Positions 41,301-49,390 of a stretch of 64,000 nucleotides of DNA are shown one piece after another. How positions within the stretch are numbered: the stretch's first letter is position 1; every line of letters begins with the position of its first letter. The stretch lies in assembly GCF_042684505.1 (NCBI RefSeq), contig NZ_JBHULT010000013.1, positions 58,593-122,592 on the forward strand, in the 5' to 3' direction. The notes below the pieces were generated by a model, which saw only the letters and a list, made by a program, of their open reading frames with translations, was not told where the DNA came from and made no database searches. This DNA comes from Salinimicrobium flavum (GTDB lineage: Bacteria; Bacteroidota; Bacteroidia; Flavobacteriales; Flavobacteriaceae). The position numbers were made by a program, and so were the translations under genes.

Positions 41301-42622
41301 GCGAAAGATCCGTTGGGGTTGGTTCCACCCTGGTAGCTTCCGTCACCATAGGTCATCGCAGTTCCATTCCAGAAAGCATTATCGTAGGCATCACCATAGT
41401 GTACATAGTTAAAGATCTTTGTTCCCTTATTGTCATAGCTTAAGCGGTTGTGCTTTTGCTTCCAGTAATCCAGGACCACTTCTGCACCCCAATGAGCATC
41501 AAGGGCTATATCGTCGTTATTTCTTTCGTTGGCCACGGGATAGATACTAAGAGTAGAGAATTCATCTCTTCTGTGCTCCCCGGCATTCCAAACATTATCT
41601 GCCGTTTCGGGATTTAGCAGGTCCCCATCACCATCTTTTATTGGGGTAGCAAGTGAGGCTAAAGCGGGAATACTAAGGGGAAGCCCGCCCACTCCGTCAT
41701 AAGACAGAGTTTCATTTTCAACCCCGCTGGGGGTCACTCCTTTAAGTAAATAATTACCATCTGCATCCCGGGAAGTATCGAAACTACGGGTGCCGGCATA
41801 TCTGGTATCTCCATTACCTCCTAAAATAGCAGGAGGGGAATTTGTTTTTTTTGATAACGCCTTTCTGTTTTCTTTTGCAGTGGAAATCACTTCTCTGGCA
41901 GAATGATTTCCATTAGCATGCTTTATAATAGCATCTTTCAAAAGGATCTCTCCGGAATTTGCATCAACATAAACATCATCCCGCGAGAGAGGTTCTGCCG
42001 CATAAATATTAAATTTGTAGGCCAGCCTTAAGTCGATTTCGCGGGTGGAATAATTGTCAACAAAGACCAACTCCCCTTTAGGATAAACTTCTTCAAGGGC
42101 GGCCGTCTTTTCCGGAGATTCCGCAAGAGTTTCTACCAGCTCCCAGGCATAGGTAGTTGCTCCTATAAAATCCATGGCTTTCTGAAGGGCAGCAGTTTCA
42201 CTCAGTCCGGCCGAAAATGTTATGGAAGCAGGAAGGGCATAGTACTCTGCCGTAATAGCCTGTACAACATCATTTTTGGCAATCACTTTAAAGACACCAT
42301 GTTCTACTTTAATACCGTTCACATACTGCTGGAATTTATATACTTGTAGTCCGTTATTGGAAAGGGAGCTTTCATTATTAAAAGAAGTTTCCTGCCCTGC
42401 CCCTAATACTTCCGCTAGAAAAGTTGGGATCTCGTTCACCGAAAGGGGCTCTTTAGGGTTCAGTTTAATTAATGAAGGTGTGCCCCTAAGGGAGTCCATT
42501 GTATATTCTGAAACCCGCGGATCATTATCTAAATTTTCTGATATGGTTCCGGGGGAGGTCTGGGAGTAAGAGATCGCACTGAAATGCAACAATGCGAGAC
42601 TCAGGAGTAGTAATTTTTTCAT
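38366..42622 (-). CDS. secreted M4 (thermolysin-type) metalloprotease with T9SS C-terminal domain
   Basis: A 1418-residue protein. The signal peptide is MKKLLLLSLALLHFSAISYS. An FTP/PepSY propeptide region spans about residues 40-260. The M4 catalytic domain has zinc motif HEIGH in DVCAHEIGHGVCEF and the third ligand Glu in GAMNEGFSDIW. Then come a Calx-beta-like unit (TYGEDFDLSATELTF), a choice-of-anchor/MAM-like sandwich, further beta modules and a C-terminal type A sorting domain from FEMYPNPAVSVLNVRIDD to VYDGRFVKE. The protein is exported through the type IX system and probably anchored or released at the surface. The start at 42622 puts the signal peptide first; a longer frame adds 27 residues. 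Confidence 0.9.
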   Translation of the reverse strand: MKKLLLLSLALLHFSAISYSQTSPGTISENLDNDPRVSEYTMDSLRGTPSLIKLNPKEPLSVNEIPTFLAEVLGAGQETSFNNESSLSNNGLQVYKFQQYVNGIKVEHGVFKVIAKNDVVQAITAEYYALPASITFSAGLSETAALQKAMDFIGATTYAWELVETLAESPEKTAALEEVYPKGELVFVDNYSTREIDLRLAYKFNIYAAEPLSRDDVYVDANSGEILLKDAIIKHANGNHSAREVISTAKENRKALSKKTNSPPAILGGNGDTRYAGTRSFDTSRDADGNYLLKGVTPSGVENETLSYDGVGGLPLSIPALASLATPIKDGDGDLLNPETADNVWNAGEHRRDEFSTLSIYPVANERNNDDIALDAHWGAEVVLDYWKQKHNRLSYDNKGTKIFNYVHYGDAYDNAFWNGTAMTYGDGSYQGGTNPNGSFAPLTSMDVCAHEIGHGVCEFTADLVYARESGAMNEGFSDIWAAAAEYYVLTEIDGSLEYDPWGIGEQIDERDGGLPAGSSDSRALRWMDDPKAEGAPDSYGGENWKDPECDTPSLANDQCGVHTNSGVLNKWYYFLVTGSGQAFSPGYQKQSADDKVTDAGNTYSVEGIGFEKASQIAYLAETMLSPNAKFAEMRATSILVAQTLYGISSPEEQSTTNAWHAVDVGEAYKTGDPNTISFSTKNVQLFEENNELTGCEDLNTYTLLIEGVEIDPAANISISTAGSTATYGEDFDLSATELTFTGTESKTITVNVYDDAVIEGSETIVLSFVYNGELMKQEYAISDDDFVPRTGTEPFELLAEDFSGAGFAPGWTTVSLADGVNVWRANGNLSAAGRAYITDGILETPFYDQNSPSHTILRSPLLNAAGATQVTVSFEWEAGGETDAVDPSVIFDHGEFIYSLDGTNYTPVQKFVGGGVVGTETASGSFNAIFEELDGKSFYLGWRWFNDTNAGSQFSFAIDNVKVTALPAGIETQANEQATAAVNVGNTVYFLSNTDKALIGKIENASADLGCVTLSVTEAGTGSVNFTGIASQRPSKSFNITTSNADATYDLTLYFTDEELSAFAVPADLIPLKVNSSNIDDADEKQGNFQLNGVLTDVNAEDKYHAYTGTFSGSGSLSVATDFEYCEAIPEPWKTVDVGTVNIPGELCYSEGAFELTAQGNDLSGRSDNFYFTYQEISGDTEVIARITGLENTNVNAQAAVVLRESLNPDAKFALTSINAGSLLSGYNAAFRYRKTVGAKASVANGNSAAIPEYIRIVRNGKDVSSYVSDVNGNWNLIGSLKMNLSDTLYVGIASTSATTGSSTVAKFEEVSVSGTVQTAEQQLTLEQETTTTEQDTASEFEMYPNPAVSVLNVRIDDKLIRKLAIYNYNGKLLRMSTYPTGGSEEQISVEGLINGVYVLKLHTADGTVYDGRFVKE

Positions 42623-42944
42623 AGTTTTTACTGAGTTAATAGGGGTTAAGGTTAAACGAAAAAAGGTTTTATTGAACTCAATAAAACCAGCAGAAATCAA
42701 CATTATTCTTACTTTTTGAAGTGAAATGATGCTGAATTCATAAAATAATCACCAATATACCCGACTGAACTATACACATTTCAAAAAAGGATGTGAAATT
42801 GTCGTTAATTAACTCTTAAACAAAATCACCAAACGTTAAAGGTGTCAAATCAAATAGTTGACAGCAAATCCTTTGGCTTAGTTCAGTTTGGAACAAAAAA
42901 ATATCCCGCAATTGCGGGATATTTTTTAATAAGATCTGCTCTCC
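42623..42944. other. intergenic region, contains terminator only
   Basis: 322 bp between two minus-strand genes. A terminator for the S41 gene is at 42895-42930. The remaining 270 bp are AT-rich and hold the promoter of the protease gene, but no TAnnTTTG box with good spacing could be picked with confidence. Confidence 0.5.
42895..42930 (-). terminator. rho-independent terminator after S41 peptidase gene
   Basis: ATATCCCGCA / TGCGGGATAT, one continuous 22-bp perfect palindrome (42901-42922), is flanked by seven A on the left and six T on the right. It can work in both directions. Confidence 0.85.
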
Positions 42945-44426
42945 CTATAATTTAGGAGGCAATTCGTCAATATACATTTTTTGATAGGTAGGCTTATACA
43001 TATCCCCCTGTCCTATCTTTTCGAATTTTTCTTCTGCTTTCTTTGCGGCCTTGCTTTTAGTTTCCTGAGGTTTTCCCTGAAGGTGATTTAAAGCAGCCTG
43101 CAACAATGGTTCTGATGTTTCTCCCAGGATCCCCAAATTGTTGAGGTCTTCGTTATAGCTCACATCTGGAGCCAGACCATTCACATAATCAGATCTTCCA
43201 GCAGAATTAGCCGATTTAAAGATAAGAGGCTGAATTGCATAAGTATGGTTCTCATTAACCCCCTCACGCTGAAAATCGGGACTGTCATAAAGTGTGACAG
43301 AAGCCTGGAATTTCCCTGTGGTAGCCTCCCCTATCTGTACTACATCAATATATGGATCAAGACCATTGATCACCAGCTCACTCGCAGATGCGGTAGCTGA
43401 GGTAGTAAGAATATAAACTCTTGAGAGATTCAGACTATTGATCATTTCATTGGTCCTGATCTTTGGATTGAACCTGTTAAGCAACCTTTCAGGATCATTA
43501 GATTCAAAATATTCCTGGTATTTCTGGTTCCACAATTCCTTCATGAACACCTGTCCTTCAAATTGACCGGTGATCATACTGGCAAGGTCTACTGCAGATT
43601 CGACAGATCCCCCTCCGTTATATCGAAGGTCAAGGATAAGTTCCTGTACACCACCGGCTTTTAACTCCCCAAATGCAGCGTTGAGTTCATCATCAAAATC
43701 AGCAATGAAACTGTTGTACATCAGGTATCCAACATTAATTCCGTCAACATTTAAGACCTTTGAAATAAGCACAGGATTTTCTGTGTAAGAGGTATGGCTC
43801 AGGGTTACAGTTTCATCTGTCATGACCAGAGTCCCATTCTCTACTTTACCTATATTGATGGTAAAAGAACCTGAACCAAGAAGGTCTGCGTAATTATTCA
43901 TCGTAAGTTTTTGCCCGTTCACTTCCGTGAAAACGGTTCCTCTTTCCAGTCCGGCCTCAGCAGCTGAAGTTCCTGGAATGATATATTGAAGATATCCAAA
44001 AAGGTTATTGGTATTACTTATTCTTCCAAGCCCAAACTCCATACCGGCGGTGCTACTGCTTATTCCCTTAAAACTTTCTTCAAGGGCAATATAGTCGTCT
44101 GTAATAAAACTGAAGCGGTCCTGAGAAGATAATAGTGCATCAAAAAGATCCTCTGGCGAACCAAAATCGGCTAAAAATTCATCCTTCTGGATTTCTGAAG
44201 AAAAATAATTATCCTCCAGTTCGGGAACATCAGATTTATAGAGATAAATATCGTTCATTCCCCTGTAAACGAATTTTTCAACTTCAATATCACCTATCTC
44301 TGTGGTAGTCTTATCTTTCTCCTCACTTGTGGTGAGGTTGCTGTTGAGCGCCTCATCATCTTTCTCACAGGAGGTAAGAACCAGACCAAAGACCAGCATC
44401 AGCATCATTATTCTTTTTATATTCAT
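42945..44426 (-). CDS. S41-family (C-terminal processing-type) peptidase lipoprotein
   Basis: A 493-residue lipoprotein (MNIKRIMMLMLVFGLVLTSC, lipobox LTSC, then acidic EKDDEA). A PDZ-like segment spans about 110-220 (FGYLQYIIPGTSAAEAGLERG). The S41 core follows with LILDLRYNGGGSVESA and the catalytic Ser in TTSATASASELVINGL. Family members cleave unfolded or C-terminal segments of envelope proteins. Residues 25-70 form a flexible linker. It has its own terminator. Confidence 0.9.
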   Translation of the reverse strand: MNIKRIMMLMLVFGLVLTSCEKDDEALNSNLTTSEEKDKTTTEIGDIEVEKFVYRGMNDIYLYKSDVPELEDNYFSSEIQKDEFLADFGSPEDLFDALLSSQDRFSFITDDYIALEESFKGISSSTAGMEFGLGRISNTNNLFGYLQYIIPGTSAAEAGLERGTVFTEVNGQKLTMNNYADLLGSGSFTINIGKVENGTLVMTDETVTLSHTSYTENPVLISKVLNVDGINVGYLMYNSFIADFDDELNAAFGELKAGGVQELILDLRYNGGGSVESAVDLASMITGQFEGQVFMKELWNQKYQEYFESNDPERLLNRFNPKIRTNEMINSLNLSRVYILTTSATASASELVINGLDPYIDVVQIGEATTGKFQASVTLYDSPDFQREGVNENHTYAIQPLIFKSANSAGRSDYVNGLAPDVSYNEDLNNLGILGETSEPLLQAALNHLQGKPQETKSKAAKKAEEKFEKIGQGDMYKPTYQKMYIDELPPKL

Positions 44427-44602
44427 GTAGTTGGGTTTTTAATTAGTTGTTCCTCGAAACCTAAAGGTTCCGGCAGACAAGGATTTAACGTTGCCCTATT
44501 TCTTTTAGTTCATCAATTATGCCAAAATACTATAGTTGAGACTGTTAAATAAACAACCGGTAAGAGGAAAGAATTCCAGGAATTAAAAAAATCGAAAGTA
44601 GG

Positions 44603-44646
44603 ATGACAAATCGCATTTTTACCGGGTGGAGAATTCATTAGATTTA
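44603..44646 (+). promoter_or_regulatory. weak TGA-N6-TCA-type site before the cytochrome gene
   Basis: ATGACAAATCGCAT (44603-44616) is one base off TGA-N6-TCA, with its centre 29.5 bp before TAGATTTA (44639-44646), itself one base off TAnnTTTG. It is accepted mainly because the spacing equals that of the two stronger sites at 45755 and 46308. Confidence 0.38.
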
Positions 44647-44663
44647 TTCAAATTTCCCATCTT

Positions 44664-45668
44664 ATGAAAAATTATATTTTACTCACCTCAGTCCTGCTCC
44701 TTCTAAGCGGCTGCAAAGACGCCAATTCTGAATATGAGGCCACCCCCGTAGCTCAATCAGGAGAAATCACAACCCTGCAGCATCCAGGCAAAAAACTACT
44801 TGAGAACAATTGTTACGTTTGTCACAGTCCAACCGCAGGAATGGCAGATCTCATAGCACCCCCCATGGCTGCCGTCAAGGCCCACTACCTGATGAATGAC
44901 CCCTCAAAGGATGAATTTGTGAATTCTATAGTTTCCTTTGTAAAGGATCCTTCGGAACAAAAATCACAAATGCCCGGGGCGATTGGAAAGTTTGGATTAA
45001 TGCCTAAGCAGAAATTTCCTGATGGAGCGGTAGAAAAGATCGCTGAATATATGTTTGAATACCAGATCGAGGAACCCGAATGGTTCGCCGAACACTGGAA
45101 GGCCGGCATGGGAAGCGGAATGTACCGGCAACAGGGACGACGTATGGGACCGGGCATGGGCACACAACACAGGCAAGGCCAACGTGAACAATATGAGAAA
45201 AAAGGCATTGAGATCGCCATGGCGGCGCAGAAACTTCTTGGACAGAACCTGATGAGGGAGGTCCAGGATAATGGAACGCTGGAGGCACTGGAATTCTGTA
45301 ATGTACAGGCAATCCCGTTGACAGACAGTGTTGCCAAAAAATATAATGCTACCGTACAGAGGGTTACTGACAGGAACAGGAATCCGGAAAATGAAGCCAA
45401 TTCAGAAGAAAAAGCTTTGATCGAGGTATTTCAAAGAGAAATGGCAGCAGGTAAGGATCCCCGACCAATTGTGCATCCAAAGGCTGACAGCGTTAGGTTC
45501 TATTATCCGCTTATGACTAATTCCCTGTGCCTGGAGTGCCATGGGAAAAAAGAAGATATTGAACCTGCTGTGCATGAAAGGATCATGAAATTGTACCCTC
45601 AGGATAAAGCTATAGGATATTCAGAAAATGAGGTGCGGGGAATCTGGAAGATCGGGTTCAAAAAATAG
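44664..45668 (+). CDS. c-type cytochrome lipoprotein with DUF3365 domain
   Basis: A 334-residue lipoprotein (lipobox LSGC, C17). It has two heme c motifs: C50-Y-V-C53-H in a small N-terminal cytochrome domain, and C289-L-E-C292-H within a C-terminal DUF3365 (Tll0287-like) domain that begins near residue 185 (IAMAAQKLLGQNL). A Met/Gly/Arg/Gln-rich linker (SGMYRQQGRRMGPGMG) joins them. The DUF3365 heme fold is used as a redox or gas sensor or electron carrier. It acts in the periplasm or at the membrane surface. Its promoter has a weak Fnr-like site, in keeping with an oxygen-linked role. Confidence 0.86.
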   Translation: MKNYILLTSVLLLLSGCKDANSEYEATPVAQSGEITTLQHPGKKLLENNCYVCHSPTAGMADLIAPPMAAVKAHYLMNDPSKDEFVNSIVSFVKDPSEQKSQMPGAIGKFGLMPKQKFPDGAVEKIAEYMFEYQIEEPEWFAEHWKAGMGSGMYRQQGRRMGPGMGTQHRQGQREQYEKKGIEIAMAAQKLLGQNLMREVQDNGTLEALEFCNVQAIPLTDSVAKKYNATVQRVTDRNRNPENEANSEEKALIEVFQREMAAGKDPRPIVHPKADSVRFYYPLMTNSLCLECHGKKEDIEPAVHERIMKLYPQDKAIGYSENEVRGIWKIGFKK

Positions 45669-45754
45669 TATCTTTCCATATTGTATAAGTATTTAACCTT
45701 TTTATAAAGCTCAGTTTATTATTAAGAAGTGTTTATATTCCGGTCCGTTTTAAC

Positions 45755-45798
45755 ATGACCATAATCATAAACCACCGGGCTGGGGAAGTGTAACTTTG
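45755..45798 (+). promoter_or_regulatory. Fnr/Crp-like site plus -7 box before the small lipoprotein gene
   Basis: ATGACCATAATCAT (45755-45768; core TGA-N6-TCA) is centred 29.5 bp before TAACTTTG (45791-45798). The ATG is at 45818. TCATAAA follows the dyad here and in the site at 46308. Confidence 0.62.
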
Positions 45799-45817
45799 TA
45801 TTTACATTAATTAAACT

Positions 45818-46303
45818 ATGAAGATCATGCGTATTTCAATTTATATTCTGTTCCTGGCTTTCTTCATAACCGGGTGTAAAGAAAAGCAGGAACCGGAAAC
45901 CACTCCTCAGGCTGAGACCACTATTGAAACATCAGAAGTAACATCAGAAGCCCCGGATATGGCCATCTGGAAAAAGGACATTCAGCTTGACAACGGTACA
46001 CAATGGCATGCCAACCGGGAAACAACAGAAGGGATCTTAAAAATGTCCCGAATGATAGAGAATTCCTCTGCTGCAACCGTAGAAGATTATCGCCGATTGG
46101 GAGAGGAACTCAACAAAGAAAAGAACCTGGTGATAAAACGATGCACCATGAAAGGGCCGTCCCATGACAATCTTCATATTTACCTGCAGCCCTTAATTGG
46201 GCAAATTGGGGAATTACAGCAAGTTGATTCCGCAGATGAAGGAGAGGAATTACTAGATGAGATCAGGGAGCATTTACAGGCATATCACAGTTATTTTATC
46301 TAA
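45818..46303 (+). CDS. small conserved lipoprotein (unknown function)
   Basis: A 161-residue lipoprotein (lipobox FITGC, C20). After a Thr/Glu-rich linker the C-terminal 100 residues are helical: WKKDIQLDNGTQWHANRETT, then EELNKEKNLVIKRCTMKGPS followed by HDNLHIYLQPLI. The CTMKG-HD-LH-L block recurs, as I recall, in small Bacteroidota lipoproteins near heme and copper genes; no function is known to me. One Cys, one Met and several His in this block could bind metal or heme. It has an Fnr-like promoter site and precedes rrf2-nadA-nadB. Confidence 0.7.
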   Translation: MKIMRISIYILFLAFFITGCKEKQEPETTPQAETTIETSEVTSEAPDMAIWKKDIQLDNGTQWHANRETTEGILKMSRMIENSSAATVEDYRRLGEELNKEKNLVIKRCTMKGPSHDNLHIYLQPLIGQIGELQQVDSADEGEELLDEIREHLQAYHSYFI

Positions 46304-46307
46304 GTTA

Positions 46308-46351
46308 CTGATCCTGGTCATAAATTAAGGACAAAAGAGTCTTTAATTTTG
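46308..46351 (+). promoter_or_regulatory. Fnr/Crp-like site plus -7 box before rrf2-nadA-nadB
   Basis: CTGATCCTGGTCAT (46308-46321; core TGA-N6-TCA) is centred 29.5 bp before TAATTTTG (46344-46351). The ATG at 46375 follows 23 bp after the box. The site begins 5 bp after the preceding stop codon. Confidence 0.62.
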
Positions 46352-46374
46352 CTTTGAACCTGTAGAATTCAAAG

Positions 46375-46809
46375 ATGTTTTCAAAAGCTTGTGAATACGC
46401 GATCAGGGCAACGATTTTTATTGCCTCAGAATCAGAAAAAGGAAATAGGTCCAGCCTTAAGGACATTTCAAGAGAGATTGGATCCCCTGAAGCCTTTACT
46501 GCAAAGACCCTTCAAAAATTATCCCGTAGCGGGATCATCACGTCCACTAAAGGCGCCCATGGAGGTTTCCAGATCCCTGCTGAAAAAATGGCCCTGATAA
46601 AAGTTGCCGAGATCGTCCTTGCCATTGACGGGGATACCGTATACAAGCGATGCAGCCTTGGTCTTCATGATTGCAATGAGGAACACCCCTGCCCCTTCCA
46701 TTCCCGTTTTAAACCGGTAAGACAGGAACTGCAGTTCATAGTTGAGAACACCAGTCTAAAGGATCTCACATCGGGATTAATATCAGGGGATACATTTTTA
46801 AAAATTTAA
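46375..46809 (+). CDS. Rrf2-family Fe-S transcription regulator
   Basis: A 144-residue Rrf2 protein: winged helix (SLKDISREIGSPEAFTAKTLQKL as helix-turn-helix; wing TKGAHGGFQIP) and a cluster loop with three cysteines, C93, C100 and C106 (RCSLGLHDCNEEHPCPFH). This is the IscR/NsrR-type ligand set for a [2Fe-2S] or [4Fe-4S] cluster. It probably senses iron-sulfur status, oxygen or NO. It heads an operon with nadA, whose product is itself a [4Fe-4S] enzyme, which suggests direct matching of NAD synthesis to cluster supply. Confidence 0.9.
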   Translation: MFSKACEYAIRATIFIASESEKGNRSSLKDISREIGSPEAFTAKTLQKLSRSGIITSTKGAHGGFQIPAEKMALIKVAEIVLAIDGDTVYKRCSLGLHDCNEEHPCPFHSRFKPVRQELQFIVENTSLKDLTSGLISGDTFLKI

Positions 46810-46828
46810 AAACAGTTTTCCAAAATCG

Positions 46829-47776
46829 ATGGAGAAAACGGTAAACAATAAAGTCAACCTGCAGGAGCAGGTGAGAAAATTAAAAGAACAAAAAAATGCG
46901 GTAATCCTGGCGCATTACTATCAGGAACCCGAAATTCAGGAGGTAGCCGATTTTATTGGCGACAGCCTGGAACTGGCTAAAAAGGCAGCTCAGACCACTG
47001 CAGATATCATTGTTTTTGCGGGGGTCCATTTTATGGCAGAAACAGCTAAGATCCTGAACCCTTCCAAAAAGGTACTTTTGCCTGACCTCAAAGCAGGTTG
47101 TTCTCTGGCTGACAGTTGTCCGCCGGATGCCTTCCGAAAACTGAAAGAAAAATACCCTGATCACGCCGTGGTTACCTACATCAATTGTTCGGCTGAGATC
47201 AAAACCCTGAGCGACATTGTCTGTACCTCATCCAATGCTGAAAGGATCATAAACTCGATCCCCAAAGAAAAGCCAATAATCTTTGCTCCCGACAAAAACC
47301 TGGGAAGATATCTCATGGAAAAAACGGGAAGGAAAATGCTTCTTTGGGATGGGGCATGTATTGTACATGAGGCCTTTTCACTGGACAAACTTCTGGAAGT
47401 ATATAAGCAGCACCCCTCAGCAATGATCATAGCACACCCTGAGTCTGAAGATCATATCCTCAAGGTCGCTAATTACGTAGGTTCCACTTCGGGCATGCTC
47501 CATTATGTCAAATCCAGTGAACATGATACTTTTATAGTGGCCACAGAAGCCGGGATCCTCTACCAGATGCAAAAAGATGTTCCGCATAAAACCTTAATTC
47601 CTGCTCCTGCCAAAGAAGATAACACCTGTGCCTGCAGCGAATGCGCTTTCATGAAAATGAACACTTTACAAAAGTTGTATAACTGTCTTAAGAATGAAGA
47701 TCCCGAGATCATTCTCGAAAAAGAGCTGATGGAAAAAGCCCATAAACCAATCAAAAAAATGATGGAACTATCATAG
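46829..47776 (+). CDS. nadA: quinolinate synthase NadA
   Basis: A 315-residue cytoplasmic enzyme that condenses iminoaspartate with dihydroxyacetone phosphate to quinolinate. Family motifs are clear: AVILAHYYQEPEIQEVADFI near the start, VFAGVHFMAETAKILNP, and cluster cysteines in AGCSLADSCP, STSGML-flanked sites and CACSECAFMKMN near the end. It binds a [4Fe-4S] cluster that is oxygen-sensitive. It starts 20 bp after the rrf2 stop and ends 2 bp before nadB. Confidence 0.95.
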   Translation: MEKTVNNKVNLQEQVRKLKEQKNAVILAHYYQEPEIQEVADFIGDSLELAKKAAQTTADIIVFAGVHFMAETAKILNPSKKVLLPDLKAGCSLADSCPPDAFRKLKEKYPDHAVVTYINCSAEIKTLSDIVCTSSNAERIINSIPKEKPIIFAPDKNLGRYLMEKTGRKMLLWDGACIVHEAFSLDKLLEVYKQHPSAMIIAHPESEDHILKVANYVGSTSGMLHYVKSSEHDTFIVATEAGILYQMQKDVPHKTLIPAPAKEDNTCACSECAFMKMNTLQKLYNCLKNEDPEIILEKELMEKAHKPIKKMMELS

Positions 47777-47778
47777 TT

Positions 47779-49317
47779 ATGAACACAGATGTACTGGTAA
47801 TAGGGGCAGGAATTGCAGGTTTGTCTTTTGCTATAAAAGTAGCAAAGGCCAGGCCAGATGTGGAGGTGATGGTCCTTACCAAAAGCAGCAATGATGTTTG
47901 TAACACTGCCCATGCACAGGGCGGTATTGCCGTGGTGCTTGACAGGGTGAGAGACAGTTTTGAGCAGCACATTGAAGATACGATCAAGGCAGGTAAAGGC
48001 CTTAATGATAAAAAAGTGGTGGAAATGGTCATTTCCCAGGCTCCTGAAAGATTGTCTGAACTTATTGAATGGGGCACTTCATTTGACGCCAACGACGAAG
48101 GAGAATTTGAGCTTGGCCTGGAGGGCGGGCATTCCCAGCGCAGGATAGTCCACCACCGGGACCTTACCGGTTTGGAACTCGCCCGTAAACTTCTCAAAAA
48201 GGCTTTTTCCTTTCCAAATATCCGGTTTTACGATCACTTCTTCGTGACAGATCTTCTCATTGCAGAAGGTGAACCCGCAGCCTGCACCGGAATAAAAGTT
48301 CTGGATAAAGAAACCCGGCAACTTATTAATATCTCTTCCAGGATCACATTTTTAGCATCGGGAGGAAGCGGTATGGTCTTTCAGAACACCACTAATCCTT
48401 CTGTAGCTACAGGTGACGGAGTTGCCATGGCTTTACGCGCTGGAGTACAAGTGAGCAATATGAATTTCATCCAATTCCACCCCACTGCTTTATATGAGGA
48501 GAATAAGCATCCTTTATTTCTCATTTCCGAAGCAGTAAGAGGATTTGGAGCTTATATAGTGAACCACAACGGGAACCGTTTCCTTTTCAAATCTGATACC
48601 CGCGGGGAACTGGCAACCCGTGATATTGTTTCTGAGGCTATCGTTAAAGAGTTGAAGAAATCCGGGGAACCTGCGGTATATTTGGATTGCCGGCATTTGA
48701 ATTTTGAATATTTTCAAAACGAGTTTCCTACTATCGTTGCATATTGTCTGTCCATAGGTATCGACCTCAAAACAGATCTTATCCCCGTAGTTCCAGCTTC
48801 TCACTACCAATGTGGTGGCATAGATGTCGATCCTGAAGCCAAAACGTCCCTTAAGAATTTATATGCTTCGGGAGAATGTGCCCATACCGGTTTGCATGGT
48901 GCAAACAGGCTGGCATCAAACTCCCTGCTTGAAGCCCTGGTGTATTCCCATGAGGCATCTGGGGCTGTACTCCTGGAACTTGATAAGGTCCCCGTTCCTG
49001 AAATTGAACCCCAACCTGAAATTTTGCATCATGATCAGGAAGCAGATGATGAAATTATTGCAAGCCTGAGAAAACGACTTAACGAGATCATGACCTATGA
49101 TCTTATCCATGCCTCCGGAAAAAGGGAAATGAGAGAAGGGCTTGAAATGTTGCACGAACTTAAAGATATTCTTGACCATTATCCTCCATTCAACACCGGT
49201 ACTGTTGCTTTCTATGAGCTCAGGAATATGGTAGAGACAGCACTGGCCGTACTTGAACATGCTCACGAATTTTCTGAAATGACAAAGAAGAACCTGCCCG
49301 GGGTACATTATTCCTGA
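47779..49317 (+). CDS. nadB: L-aspartate oxidase NadB
   Basis: A 512-residue flavoprotein oxidising aspartate to iminoaspartate, the substrate for NadA. The FAD loop is VIGAGIAGLSFAIK (residues about 7-20). Other family segments are TAHAQGGIAVVL, LEGGHSQRRIVHHRDLTG, SNMNFIQFHPTALYEE and YQCGGIDVDPEAKTSLKNLY. With fumarate or oxygen as electron acceptor it works aerobically or anaerobically. It is the third gene of the rrf2-nadA-nadB operon, with 2 bp between nadA and nadB. Confidence 0.95.
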   Translation: MNTDVLVIGAGIAGLSFAIKVAKARPDVEVMVLTKSSNDVCNTAHAQGGIAVVLDRVRDSFEQHIEDTIKAGKGLNDKKVVEMVISQAPERLSELIEWGTSFDANDEGEFELGLEGGHSQRRIVHHRDLTGLELARKLLKKAFSFPNIRFYDHFFVTDLLIAEGEPAACTGIKVLDKETRQLINISSRITFLASGGSGMVFQNTTNPSVATGDGVAMALRAGVQVSNMNFIQFHPTALYEENKHPLFLISEAVRGFGAYIVNHNGNRFLFKSDTRGELATRDIVSEAIVKELKKSGEPAVYLDCRHLNFEYFQNEFPTIVAYCLSIGIDLKTDLIPVVPASHYQCGGIDVDPEAKTSLKNLYASGECAHTGLHGANRLASNSLLEALVYSHEASGAVLLELDKVPVPEIEPQPEILHHDQEADDEIIASLRKRLNEIMTYDLIHASGKREMREGLEMLHELKDILDHYPPFNTGTVAFYELRNMVETALAVLEHAHEFSEMTKKNLPGVHYS

Positions 49318-49390
49318 AAACCATCCTTATCTTGTGTTCTTCGGAAAAGTATTATACTTGTGCTTTTAATATTTAAGCTCCTCAACCCTC

